This document shows, piece by piece, positions 50,501 to 63,701 of a stretch of 64,000 bases of DNA. This DNA is from Conus ventricosus (Eukaryota > Mollusca > Gastropoda > Neogastropoda > Conidae). Every line of letters begins with the position of its first letter. The stretch's first letter is position 1. Made by a program: the position numbers and the translations under genes. The stretch spans positions 33,880,355 through 33,944,354 of the forward strand of contig CM031610.1 in the NCBI GenBank assembly GCA_018398815.1, in the 5' to 3' direction. Below the pieces are notes generated by a model. That model made no database searches. It worked only from the letters and a program-made list of their open reading frames with translations, and was not told the DNA's origin.

Positions 50501-53500
50501 TCGTGTCTTTGACGCGGCACCCCCGGTGAGCAGCACTGGTGGAAACTTTAGATGAAGGAGTAGAGTATGTTACATGTGAATAGAGTCCGCTGGAGTTGAC
50601 TCCAGTTTCAAAGTGAGGTGACAGCAGGCGGAAATTGACACAAATTGTAACGGGAAATATTAATGAGTCCTCCAAACAATGGGGACAAGCAAACTACAAG
50701 ACAAAACATGACGCGTTTCGACCTCCTTGGTCTCCTTCAGGCAAGATAAACAACATTCAAAGACAATGAAAACAAGAGCGACCAGTCACTTATCTTCTCA
50801 AATTAGGTGCAGGATGGGTGTTGATGCCAGTTGAGTTGAGGGAAATAGACTTGACAAGAATAAGACTAGAGCACAGTTGAACAGAGTTGACAAACATGAT
50901 CCATTTAATGACATTTTCCTCATACCAAATACCAAATGTCCACTTGCTTTATGTGCCTCATCTACCTGAGCGTTGAAAATTTCAGCTGTTCCTCAGTAAA
51001 TGCACTCAGTGTCTTTCCACTGTGTGCCTCTGTTCGGTCTGTACGTATGTCTGATGTGATGTATCCTTCTGCATCAGCGCTGTTTATTTATGCTCGTTGG
51101 ATATAGGGGCTTGCTCCAAACTGGATCAGAGCATTTGTCCCCCTCGTTTGTAAGCTTGTATTTGTGTTGGGTAGGTCCTTGCAAAAAAGTAGCCGAGTAC
51201 TTTGGAAAATCATTTGTGTTCTTTGTGTGTGTGTGTGTGTGGTGTGTGTGTGTGTGCGTGTGAGAAAGAGGAGATTTGGAAAATCATTTGTGTTCTGTGT
51301 GTGTGTGTGTGTGTGTGTGTTTGGATGTGTGTGTGTGTGAGAAGGAGAGGGAGAGAGAGAGAGGGAGGGATATTTAGACATAGCTTAGCCTCAAAAGAAA
51401 TCGTATTGTCACTCACTTGTGTGTGAGAGGGAGTGAGTGGATGCATGTGTGCATGTGTATGCCAGGGATGTCAAAGTGATATTCATCGACTGCCCTGCTC
51501 CTTGTGGTCCTCTGTGGTGACCTGGATTATCGTTCCACAGGGCAGCAGAAAAGTGGTGGTGTCCACCAACATAGCAGAAACCTCTCTGACCATCAGCGGC
51601 ATCAAGTATGTCATCGACTGTGGCAGAGTCAAAGCCAAGTGAGTCCATGTCTCTGTCAGTGTGTTGGCAAAGTTGTTCATGCTGCTCGTTGGAAGGTAGT
51701 TTAACGTGAATTCACATCCACAGGTCAGCAGAATGCTTGATAGATTTTGAAACAGCTTTTTCTTTGCCGAGTCTTTGTTGTTGTGTGGGTTTTTAAATTT
51801 TTTTTTTAACTGTGCGGAGACTGACTGGGCATCAGGCAGGGCTGCTTTTTTTTCTCTTTTGTGTCTGTCTGCAAAGTAATCTCTTGTAAATTGTTTGGCT
51901 GATCTTCATTCACTTTTATGGGGGTGTTTTGTAGGACTGATATCTGCAGAGGTTCAAGTTTCAGGTGGGAGCAAAACTGACAAAATGTTGATCGAAAAGT
52001 TACAGGCAGTGTCCAGCAGGGGAGGCAATTTTCATGTGTGCTGGGAATGGTTTGAGCATGCAAGAGTTGCAACCCTTTATTTGCTTTTTTTTCTCCTCCC
52101 CTTCCATGGACAGAACATTTTCTTTTTTTTTCCCTCAATCATCCTCAGGGTCAGATTTTTTGTGGTTTCATTTAAATGCTAACAGAAAATTAGTGGTTAG
52201 GGCCTCTTTCTTGCTGTAATCAATACCTTGTTCAGTTCTGCTGTTTATAGCTCTGAAGGCTTGTGTATTTTTAAATGGAGATTCTACTGTACAAAATGGA
52301 CCTTCACCAAGCAGGAGTGTGGATGACATGCAAATGGAGTACATCACTATGTTGAGGTCAGAAATTATAATGAAAGAATGAAACAGAGAAGGTGCTGACT
52401 TTCCGTGACATTAATTAAGTCAAAGGTAGATTTACTGATGTTGAAAGAGAAAGAATCGACTGAAGGTTCACCTGTTCTTATGTCGAAGGAGAAAGAATCG
52501 GCTGAAGGTTCACCTGTTCTTAGATGCTCATCTTCTTTTTTTTCTGCGTACGCAGGCTGATACTCCTGCAGACACTCCCTCTCTTAGACAGGCAAGGATT
52601 AATCCCATCTACCCAACAAAGACAGTGGAGTTTTGTGTGTCTGGCCATTTTTTTTTATCCTGCCATTAAGGCAGCCATACTCCAACTTTGGGGAATGTGC
52701 ATGCTATGCGTGTTGTGTCATCCATACTAACGGCCAAACTGGCTTTCTCTTCTGAAAGTTAGTGATGGGATTTTACGTGTGTGCAAGATGTTATGTGTGC
52801 ATTCACACATGGAACCTCGGTTTATAGTCTCATTCGAAGGAGTGTATGGGAAAGGCGGTCAGAACCAGTGTTAAGTTGGTGGGAAAAATCCCCCTGTACC
52901 AAAATGGCCCGGCGGAGATTCGAACCAGCAACCCCAGGATCACCAAGATTATGAGTCCGGCGCCCTACCACTGAGCTATTCCAGCCCCCTTAGATTCTCA
53001 TGACATTAATTTAGTCAAAGACAGATTTACTGACATCGAAGGAGAAAGAAATGGCTGAGGGTTCAGCTTTTCTGAGGGTGTCATGACATTAATTTAGTCA
53101 AAGGCAGATTTACTGATGTCGAAGAAGGAAACTGCTAAAGGTTCAGCTTTTTGGGGGGTAAGCATTATGATAGAAAAGTGTTTTCCTTATCCAAGCTTCC
53201 TTGCTTTTCAGTGTCTGGGATGATGTAATTTATTTGGCCAGGTAGTGAGGACGTTCCCATCAAACCTGGTGTGAACAAAACTTGGATTTCATTTGTGACT
53301 GCTGACGCAGTTTGTGCATTAAAACAAAATGGCGCGCTGTGAAAAAAGATAGCTGTCACATTGACACGATTCATGTGGTTCTTAAAGTCCTTGAAAATCT
53401 CTTTTGAAACTTCCTTTTTAGGGATTTGAAAGCCCTTGAGAAATGAGTTTTTTTTTAATGAGGGTTACTTGGAGAAAAAAACCCTGCTGTTTTTGGTTGC

Positions 53501-56500
53501 TTGTTTTTCAGCAAAATTACGGGAAACAGGACGGTTTCTAGAATAAGGTTGCAGTACTGAAAAATGCCTTGTAAGATTTTGATTGTTAGTGTCTGTGGTT
53601 AATGTTCATTGTTAGTTTGTGCTGGTGACATGTTTCATGTTGATCTGCGTGTACTGCATAGAACATACATTTCTGTCTGTACCCATCGTCAACACAGCGC
53701 AGGCCTCCAAGGGTGGTACAGGACTGCTCTAAAGGCAGGCGAAGACAGTGCTTCTCTGGGTCCTCCCCAGCACCTTCGGGTGTTTCTTTTTTCTTCTTCT
53801 TCTTCTCTCTTCTATAACCTTGGAAAAACGAAAAGGGGGAGGGGTATGTGTGTCTTGAAAAGCCTAGAAAAGGCCTTGAAATTTTTTTTTATTGAAAGAG
53901 TGGTTCGGATCTTACTTTAGTTCACTTTACCCTCAAAACAGACGAGCCAAAATTTCAGATAGCATAAGTGGACCAATATCTACAGCATTACTGGACGTAG
54001 TTGAAACGTAGTTCACTTAGAAATTCAGCTGATTGGAAAACAAATGTTGGTCCGTTAAGTTTCAAGCAAAATGTACTAAGCTGTCACTGTTTGAGCAGGA
54101 AGTCCTTGGTTTTTATTTATTTAGTTAGTTAGTTATAGTTGATGTAAAATCCCCAAGGCTGTTACTCAGGGATTACAAAACAAGAAAAGAAAAGAAAATG
54201 AAACAAAATTTGTATCATTGCATGGGAGACTTTGCCAAATATTCCCAGTTGCATGATGTTGGAAACTCTGCCTGCAGAATCCACAATCCCAGCAGCGGAC
54301 TGGACTTGCTGCGTGTGGTGCAGGCGTCCAAAGAACAGTGTGTACAGAGGACAGGGAGAGCAGGACGAGAAGGACCTGGTGTGTGCTATCGCCTCTTCAC
54401 CGAGCGAGAATTTGAACTGTTCAAGGACAACACGGTTCCGGAGATACAGAGGTCGTCAGGCTTGCTTGTTTTTGTCTGCTTGCACTGGTTTATGACTTGT
54501 GTAATTTTATGGTCTTTTGTGTGGTACTTGTTTGTATATTTTTGTACATTCTATGTTTTTTATTTTGTATATTGTGTGCTTTTGTATGCTTTGTTTCTGT
54601 GATTTATCTGGCCAAACTGGTGCCTCAATTCTACTTTGTGTCAAGATAGCTTTAGCTAACTAGGATGTAAAAAAAAAAAGCGTAAGGGAGCTAATTTGTG
54701 CTCTACCCTGCGCTCCCTCAGCTGGCTTAATCACTTCCCTTGCATCGGGTCTCATATTTAAGTTCCTCTCCTGTCCTCGCTGGAGAAACATGTAACATGC
54801 ATTTCAACTTGGTCTTGCTATAGACACACACCTTTCATGTCATTGCCATCTCCATTTTGCGACCATTGTCCCTGATGCCAGCTGTGATCTGATTTCTCAG
54901 GCTGTGTTCAGAGGAGTACCAGACCTGCCAACCATTACGCATTCCGCATAATTTATTACGCCCAAGTGATAATTCTTACGCCCTTACGCATTTAGCTAAA
55001 AAATTATGCATTGAAAGTTTTCAACAAAAACAACAACAACAAAAACGGACGAAAAAATCGGCTTATGTACAGACACGCACGGTGCCGTGCGTATAACCAG
55101 TAATCTTCAAGAAGTGTTTCCGGTCATGCGCAGTTCGTTTCACCATCTTTACCATTCAGCGAAGTTGGCGCCCTTTTGAAGTTTTAGCTGCGAAAATGTC
55201 GAGACGTGGAGCAGAAAGTTCTGGACAAGATGCGAAAAAGTAAAAAAAACTTGGTCAAAAGTTCATAAAAGAATACTCGGAATAGTTCCCCTGCATACGA
55301 CTCTCGGCTAAAGGTGTAAATTGTGCACGGTGTACCACTTGCGAGTCAGACTTCACAATTTCTCATGACGGGATGGTGGATGTGAAGCATCACCTTGAGT
55401 CACGCAAGCACATCGATTCCTCTAACGCGCCGAATTCTTCCAGCAACACACACACACACACACACGCACGCACGCACGCACGCACGCACACACTAACACA
55501 CACACACACTAACACATACACACACACACACACACACATGCGCACATATATATACTGAGGAAGAGTGAGAGGGGGGGAGTAATCAGGAAGGGAGAAAAAC
55601 ATGTAGATTTCACACAACAGAGAGAGAGAGGGAGGGAGGGAGAATACTCATACAAACAAACGCATACATATTCAACAGTATGTGTGTTTCCAGTGTATTC
55701 TACATTTTCATAATTTGTAGTAAAGATTTCTTGTGACACTTAAAAGAAAAGCTTGTTTTTGAAGAAAAGTAAAGTTCGATGAAATTGTGCGAACAATTTC
55801 ATCGCATTGTGTTTGTTTGAAAAAAAGGTAAGTGTTGCGCTTGATTACTCTTAGCTCTCTGAAATTACACATTTCTGCCTCACTGAGCTTCAATTCTTAC
55901 TCATTGGTCTCTTAGGGGGTTGGCAGGTCTGGAGGACAGCCATTCCATGCCTGCAATTTCTCGGGCTGATTTTGAAAGTTCTCATTAGCTGTTCCCAGCT
56001 CCATCCATAATGATGACCACGCCCATTTCTCTGTCTGCTTGTCATGCCGGTATCTTCCAAAAGTAGAGACGTTTGCCCAGCTCAGACAGCAACTACTGCT
56101 CACCGTATCATGTGTCTAGAGGGCCTGCATTGGTGTGCACTAGTGGATACCCGCAACAGTTGTGTCCAGTATCACTGGTATTCTCCCTTTGCGCTTCCTT
56201 TTTTGCTATGTTCCTGCGTGTGCAAACCTGCCTGTGGTGAACCCCCTTTGTGTGTCTTCCTCTTAAACAGAAAGTCAGATAAGTTTGATATATAACTTTT
56301 AATCCCTGTTAGTGCTTAGAGGGTTATGGGAATGAAAAAAACATCTGTCTCGCTCATTGATGCTTGGAGAGCAGATAGGCACATCAAGGATTCCTGATTG
56401 CTCAGTGAAGCGCTGTGGAGAATGACATTGCTGTTCATGCATCAGGCCTCCAATGACATTGCTGTTCATGCATCAGTCCTCCAATGACATTGCTGTTCAT

Positions 56501-57503
56501 GCATCAGGCCTCCAGTGACATTGCTGTTCATGTATCAGGCCTCTTTTCCCACTTGACATGCTGGTCATGGTTCATGGGATGATACGATGATTTGATCTTT
56601 GTTTGCTTCTTTTCCCTGCAGGGCTTTGTGTGTTCAAGTGTGTGTGTGTGTGTGTGTGTTCCTCAATTTAACGTCTTCTCACCAAAAGTGATATCAGTCG
56701 ATATGTTAATGGTGTGTGTGGTATGCGGATGCGTGCTTATGAAAAGAACGGTGGAGGGATAGGGGAAAAAGTGTGTAGAACTTTGAATACTACTACATGT
56801 TAAAAAAACAACAACAAGAAAAACAACAAACAAGCAAACAAACAAACAAACATGATAAAACAAACAAACAAACATGATAAAACCAATTAAAGATAAATGC
56901 CAACTGGACTCTGTAAGAAACTTTGACCAGCTAATCTGAGAAACAAATAATCATTCAACATTTTAGAGTGATGATGTCCATCTATCTGTTGTATTACCAC
57001 CAGCCATGATAATCAAGTTCTTTGTTTTGGGGCAATGAATTAACAAATATGAAACACTTAGTGCATTTCCACACATACATCTAACGTTTCTACTGAATTT
57101 TGTTTTCAATGAATTTAAACGTAATCTATGAATTAAGATTCTTACATCTCTAGGTATATGAGTTAAATAAGTTTTTGTTGTTTTATTCTGTGTTCCAGAA
57201 CTGTATGCAATACAGTTATGAAAGTACTGAGATTCCGAGTTCTTTAAGGGCTGTTGGAAGCTTTTCTCAGTCTGTTTGTCAATTAAGGAATAGCATTCTG
57301 AAAGATCTAAAGGTATATTAAGTGAAGTTGTGCTTTCCATATTTCTAGTTGCCCTTTTTGCTGCGTGATCAACCTTTTCATTTGATACAGTTTGACTGTG
57401 AGATGGTACCCAATAAAATGTAGCATGTGTGCGTGTGTGTGTGCATGTTAGAATGTCTCTACCCTGTTAAATGTATATTTTTTGCTAATGCTTATTTGTG
57501 TTT

Positions 57504-57555
<52 letters not shown>

Positions 57556-60500
57556 AGGTGTAATTTGGCCAATGTAGTGTTGCAGCTGTTAGGATTAAAC
57601 ATTCATCGCATTCTTAACTTCGACTTCATTGATCCACCTTCAGAGGAAGTGAGTACATTTCTGCATTTTTGTGTGCTGTGCATAGAACATGCTTTTTCTC
57701 TAGTGTTGATTATCCTCATACTGTTCTCTCTTTCTTTAACTTTGTTTTTCAGTTTCTGGGCAAAGAAGATTGTTCAAACGACAAAAGCGTAACTTGATCT
57801 AGACGTGGATATTGGTCATACTCCTTTTTTTCCCTCTTTTTGTACTCCCAGTTCTTAAAGAACAGGGAGTACTTTAGAATGGGAATGAAGAAATGCTGTG
57901 TGTGTGTGTCTGTCTGTCTGTCTGTGTGTCCATGGTCAAAATGTGTTCCACTCGCTCCAGACAAAACTGCTGGGTCGATCTTTCTGAAAATTTGTAGGTA
58001 TGTTCATTATGGGTCAAGGATGATGCCCGAAGTTTCAGTTTACCGTTACAGCCGTTACTAATGGCTGTAACGGCCTGTAACGCTTTTTCTTCTTTATGGA
58101 ATATCTCCGAAAGTACTTGGCCGATATTTGTGAAAATTAGCAGGTATGTTCATTATGGGTCACGGATGATGCCCGATGTTTTAGTTTACCCTGTTACATG
58201 CAATGTAACAGCCTGTAACGGTTTTTCTTCTTTTTAGAATATATTAAAAAGTACTTGGCCAATCTTCCTGAAAATTTGTAGAAATGTTCATTATGGGTCA
58301 CAGATGATGCCCGATGTTTTAACCAAATCTTAAATAAATGTTAGCGAACCGCCCAGAGAACGTGGACAAACGAGTCACAAGACAAAACACAACGCGTTTC
58401 GACCTCTTAGGTCTTCGTCAGGTGATGTATAAACGAATAAAACAACGAGAATTCACTTAGCTTTGATCGCATCAGATCGCAAGGGTTCCTTGCGCTGAAC
58501 CCTGAGCGATCTGATGCGATCAAAGCTAAGTGAATTCTCGTTGTTTTATTCGTTTATACATCACCTGACGAAGACCTAAGAGGTCGAAACGCGTTGTGTT
58601 TTGTCTTGTGACTCGTTTGTCCACGTTCTCTGGGCGGTTCGCTAACATTTATTTAAGATTTGTTTAGATTTCCGCCTGCAGTCGTCTCGCTTTGCAACCC
58701 GATGTTTTAGTTTACCCTGTTATATGCAATGTAACAGCCTGTAACGTTTTTTCTTCTTTTTAGAATATATTAAAAAGTACTTGGCCGATCTTCCTGAAAA
58801 TTTGTAGAAATGTTCATTATGGGTCACAGATGATGCCCGATGTTTTAGTTTACCGTTACACCCGTTACTAACGGCTCTAACGGCCTGTAACGCTTTTTCT
58901 TCTTTATGGAATATCTCAGAAAGTACTTGGCCGATTTTTGTGAAAATTAGCAGGTATGTTCATTATGGGACTCGGATGATGCCCGATATTTTAGTTTACC
59001 TGTTATAGCTGTTACTGACGGCTGTAACAGCCTGTAACAGTTTTTCTTCTTTATAGAATATCTCAAAAAGTACTAGGCCGATCTTTCAGAAAATTTGTAG
59101 GTATGTTCATTATGGGTCACGAATAATGCCTGATGTTTTAGTTTACCGTTATAGCCGTTACTAACGGCTGTAATGGCCTGTAACGCTTTTCTTCTTTATG
59201 GAATATCTCAGAAAGCACTTGGCCAATCTTTCTGAAAATTTGTAGGTATGTTCATCATAGGTCACGGATGATGCCCGATGTTTTAGTTTACCGTTACACC
59301 CCTTACTAACAGCTGTAACGGCCTGTAACACTTTTTCTTCTGTATGGAATATCTCAGAAAGTACTTGGCTGATCTTTGTGAAAATTAGCAGGTATGTTCA
59401 TTATGGGTCACGAATGATGCCCGATGTTTTAGTTTACCACGTTATAGCCGTTACTAACAGCTGTAACGGTTTTTCTTCTTTATAGAATATCTCAGAAAGC
59501 ACTTGGCCGATCTTTCTGAAAATTTGTAGGAATGTTCATTATGGGTCACAAATAATGGCCGATGTTTTAGTTTACCGTTATACTGTTACTAACGGCTGTA
59601 ACGGCCTGTAACGCCTTTTCTTCTTCATGGAATATCTCAGAAAGTACTTGGCCGATCTTTGTGAACATTAGCAGGTATGTTCACTATGGGTCACGAATAA
59701 TGCCCGATGTTTTAGTTTACCGTTGTAGCCGTTACTAACGGCTGTAACGGTTGTTTTTTTTCATGAAATATCTCAGAAAGTACTTGGCCGATCTTTGTGA
59801 AAATTAGCAGGTATGTTGATTATGGATCAAGGATGATGCCTGATGTTTTAGTTTACCGTTATAGCAGTACTAACGGCTGTAACGGCCTGTAACATTTTTT
59901 TTCTTTTTTCTTTATGGAATATCTCAGAAAGTACTTGGCCGATTTTTGTGAACATTAGCAGGTATGTTCACTCTGGGTTACGGATGATGCCCAATGTTTT
60001 AGTTTACCGTTATAGCCATTACTAACGGCTGTAACGGCCCATAATGCTTTTCTTCTTTATGGCATATCTCAGCAAGTACTTGGCCGATCTTTGTGAAAAT
60101 TAGCAGGTATCTTCATTTTGGGTTACGGATGATGCCCGATGTTTTAGTTTACCGTTATAGCTGTTACTAATGGCTGTAACGGCCTGTAATGTTTTTTCTT
60201 CTTTATGGAATATCTCAGAAAGTATGTGGCCGATATTTCTTAAAATTTGTAGATATGTTCATTATGGGTCACGGATGATGCCCGATGTTTAAGTTTACCG
60301 TTAGAGCCGTTACTAACGGCCCATAATGGTTTTCTTCTTTATGGAAAATCTCAGAAAGTTCTTGGCCGATCTTTGTGAACATTTTTAAGTATGTTCATTT
60401 TAGGTCACAGACGATAGCCGATGTTTATCAGAATAGCCATTACTAACGGTTACACCAGCCCAAGACGTTTTTTCCTCTTTATGGAATATCTCACGCGTAT

Positions 60501-63500
60501 TCAGGATAAACTGGGAGTATGTTTATTTGCTTTGCATCTTGTTTTCTTTGCTACAGTTGCCAGTAAGGTATTGAGTTAGGGTAGGGATGCACGGTCTGCA
60601 CATGGTCGTAGCCTATACATATTTGCTAATGACATGTAAGACAATTTTTTTCCTTTTTTCTCTCCAGGCTTTTAAATGCAGTTTTGTATTTTTGAAAAAT
60701 TGTCAGAATTGAGCCATGGATCAAGGAGGGTTAGAGAGTATCAGATCTCTTCTTCCCCTCTCTCCGCCAATGGAAGTTGATCAGATTAAAGCTGTTTTGA
60801 AGTTAGCTTCAAGTGCAGGGTCTTGGCAGTCATTGTTTTATGAAATCACCGCCCCTTGCATGGTCTTGGCAATCTGTACGTTTTATAAAGTCCTACCCCC
60901 CCAGCAGGGTCTTGGCAATCTGTAGTCCATGCAAAGTCTTGGCAGTCGTTGTATTTCTTTTTTTTTCATAAAGCGCCTTTCCCTTAGAAGGTCTCTGTGT
61001 GTTTTTTAGAGTCCCTACCGTCTGCGGGGTCTTGGTTATCTTTTTCATGTTTTATAAAATCTTTGCCCCTTCAGGGTCTTAACAGGCATTGTACATTGTG
61101 TAAAGTCCCTATGCCCATTTTGAAGAAACAATGAAACTTTTCATAGTAATCCTGCTGATTTGCAACTCTATAACTAATTTAAAAAAAAATTATGTTCAAC
61201 TTAGTTCAACATCATATTTTTAAACTATACCAACAGTCATATTTTTAAGTGCCTTTTTAATTTGTTCACTTGGAGGGGGGGTGGGGTGGGGGAGTGAGTG
61301 TGTGTGTGTGTGTGTGTGTATGTTTGTCCTTGTGTGGGGGCTTCCCTGTCAGTGTATGTTTGTATGTAAACAAAGTATATGTGGTGTCTGTTGTCAACAG
61401 GCCATTGTGGGAGCTGTGGAGGAGTTACACCAACTGTCAGCTATTGAAGGCCTTGACGACTGGCAGGTCTGCTTGTCTTTTCTCTTTGCTCCTCTTTTTT
61501 TTTCTATTTCATTTCATTTTGTTTTATCTTACCTTTCTTTTCTTTTGTTTAAGTAGCGTCCTTGTCTTTTGTTACTTGTATTTCCTTGTATTCTGATGTT
61601 CAGTGCTTTCAGTGTGAATCTGATTTGCCTGGCCTGTTAAGTACTGATGTATATGCCAATCTTTCATGAGCTGTTAACTACCAGTAGCCTCTTAAGGTTG
61701 TCTTTGTATTCCACTGAGGTATTAGGTAAGGCTTCACCACTTAAATGTCAAGAAATTGCATTTGGCGTCATATACTGTACCATGTCAGACCATAGCATTC
61801 AACGGCAGTTAGTCAGTTCTGTCAGGCCGAAGTTTTTTGTGGCCAATGAGGTGGACAGTCTGCTCCTGAGCTTGTGGCAGCCATTGGCAAAATGATTCTA
61901 TTCGGAAAAAAATAGAGAGAAATTTTTAGTTGCAAAATGAAATAGAAATTTTTGTTTGCCTTTTATTTAGCATGACAGTGAGACACAGTGATAGACTGTC
62001 TGTTTAACATGACTGTGGACAAATTTAGGATCCCAGACATTGGTGAATGGAGAAAGACAGCTAAGTATAGACTGTGTGGCTGTGCCTGCAGTTGCTTCAG
62101 ACTTGAACTAAAAGACAGTGCGTGAGGTGACCAAGAAGTGAACAGTTAGTATCCTTTGTATTGATCAATTCCAGATTTGTCTAGCTTGAAAGTGAACTAC
62201 GACAATGGTTGGGAATAAAAGTCAACACCTGAAGTTTGCTGCACTACCAGATTTTTATACACAAAATCTGATTGATTTTGACTTTTAAATGTTTTTTTTT
62301 TTAACATGTAATTTCTTTGAAATAGAATTTCTGAAGTTCTTGATAATCTGTTTGGTTATGTACTTGTGCTATCAAATAAAGAAGTCTTTTGAGATATGTA
62401 CAGTTGAGTTCAGTTGGTCTTTAAAATTTTTTTTTTTGGAACAATTTGTCATCCGTTTACACTTGGTGATACCTTGGTGATGTGGTGTATTCTACTGTGT
62501 TAATAGATAGTGGTGGGAAAAAAGTTTGAAATGGGACAGAGAGACTGAATGCGCCTTGCTACACAGACAGAATTGAAAACTACTAACGTTTTGTTCATTT
62601 TCTTTCACAGCCACATAACATGTATGCAAATGCTACCATTTTCCTCTTCTGTACTTTCTGACAGGGTTGTCTGACTGCAAAATATTGCTGACTCCCCCAT
62701 ACCCCCCCCCCCCCCCCCCCCCCCAAAAAAAGTTTTGTTTGTCCCCCTTCCCATCGTACACTTTTTTGACCTTGTCTTTTGGTAAAGTAATGACTTGGCT
62801 GTAGAAAGATGCAAAAGAATCTTTGGACAAGGCATGCTTGAACTCATTAACGTCACAATTGAATAAATAAATACCAGTTAACAGACTAAAGAAAACGTAT
62901 CTGGAGGTCGAAAGCAAAGGGTGAAAAAAAAAATGTTCATGTCGCCGTTTTGATTGACATTTTTAAAATATGTCTGCGCTCCTTTTTTCCTTCCCCCCCC
63001 CCCCCATTATTTAAAAATGAAGAGAAGATTTGAAATAATTTTATTGAGAGAGAGAGAGGGAAATGTTTGTTGAGTGCCATTTGATCCAAGTTATTTACAT
63101 GTTTCTCACAGGTTTAAAGTCCAAGAAGCATGTTCTCAAAGAAACAGATGTCAAGGTACTGTATCAGTGCATTCTTCTTTAATACACACTTACATGTTCT
63201 ACCACTGAATTGTCCATTTCGCTTTGCATCATATTGGTCATTGAGCTGTGAAAGAACATTATTATTAAACAAAAAGGTGCATGCTAGCGTATCGTGAGAG
63301 AGACTTTGGTCATCGTCTTCCATCGACATCTTTTCAGAGAAAAAGTTTTGTTTGTCAGATTGTGTGATCACGTGCGTTTTTATGTTGTATTATGCATGTA
63401 TGTAGTAGTGTATGCTTGAGAGAGAGAGAGAGGAGGAAGTTGGGGAGGATGGTGAGAAGCAGGAAGAGAGAGGACAGGGAGAACGGAAAGGTTTTATGAA

Positions 63501-63647
63501 TTCTTGTTGTTTCTGTGCTTCATTAAAAGAATTTATATTCCCTATTTCATGTAAGATGGGCTGCACTGAATATTTATGACTGCAGAGAAAAACAGAACTC
63601 TGATAAGTATGTACATTCTCGTGTGTGTGTGTGTGTGCGTGCGTGCG

Positions 63648-63701
<54 letters not shown>

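Noticed and set aside
52900..52988. tRNA-Met gene on the minus strand
   Set aside because: Good A and B boxes and a CTCATAA loop, but it is the head of a SINE with a long body, A-rich tail and target duplication.
60716..60925. 69-residue ORF starting [15 protein letters not shown]
   Set aside because: Lies in a degenerate tandem repeat in DHX33 intron 12, with no splice support and no recognisable homology.
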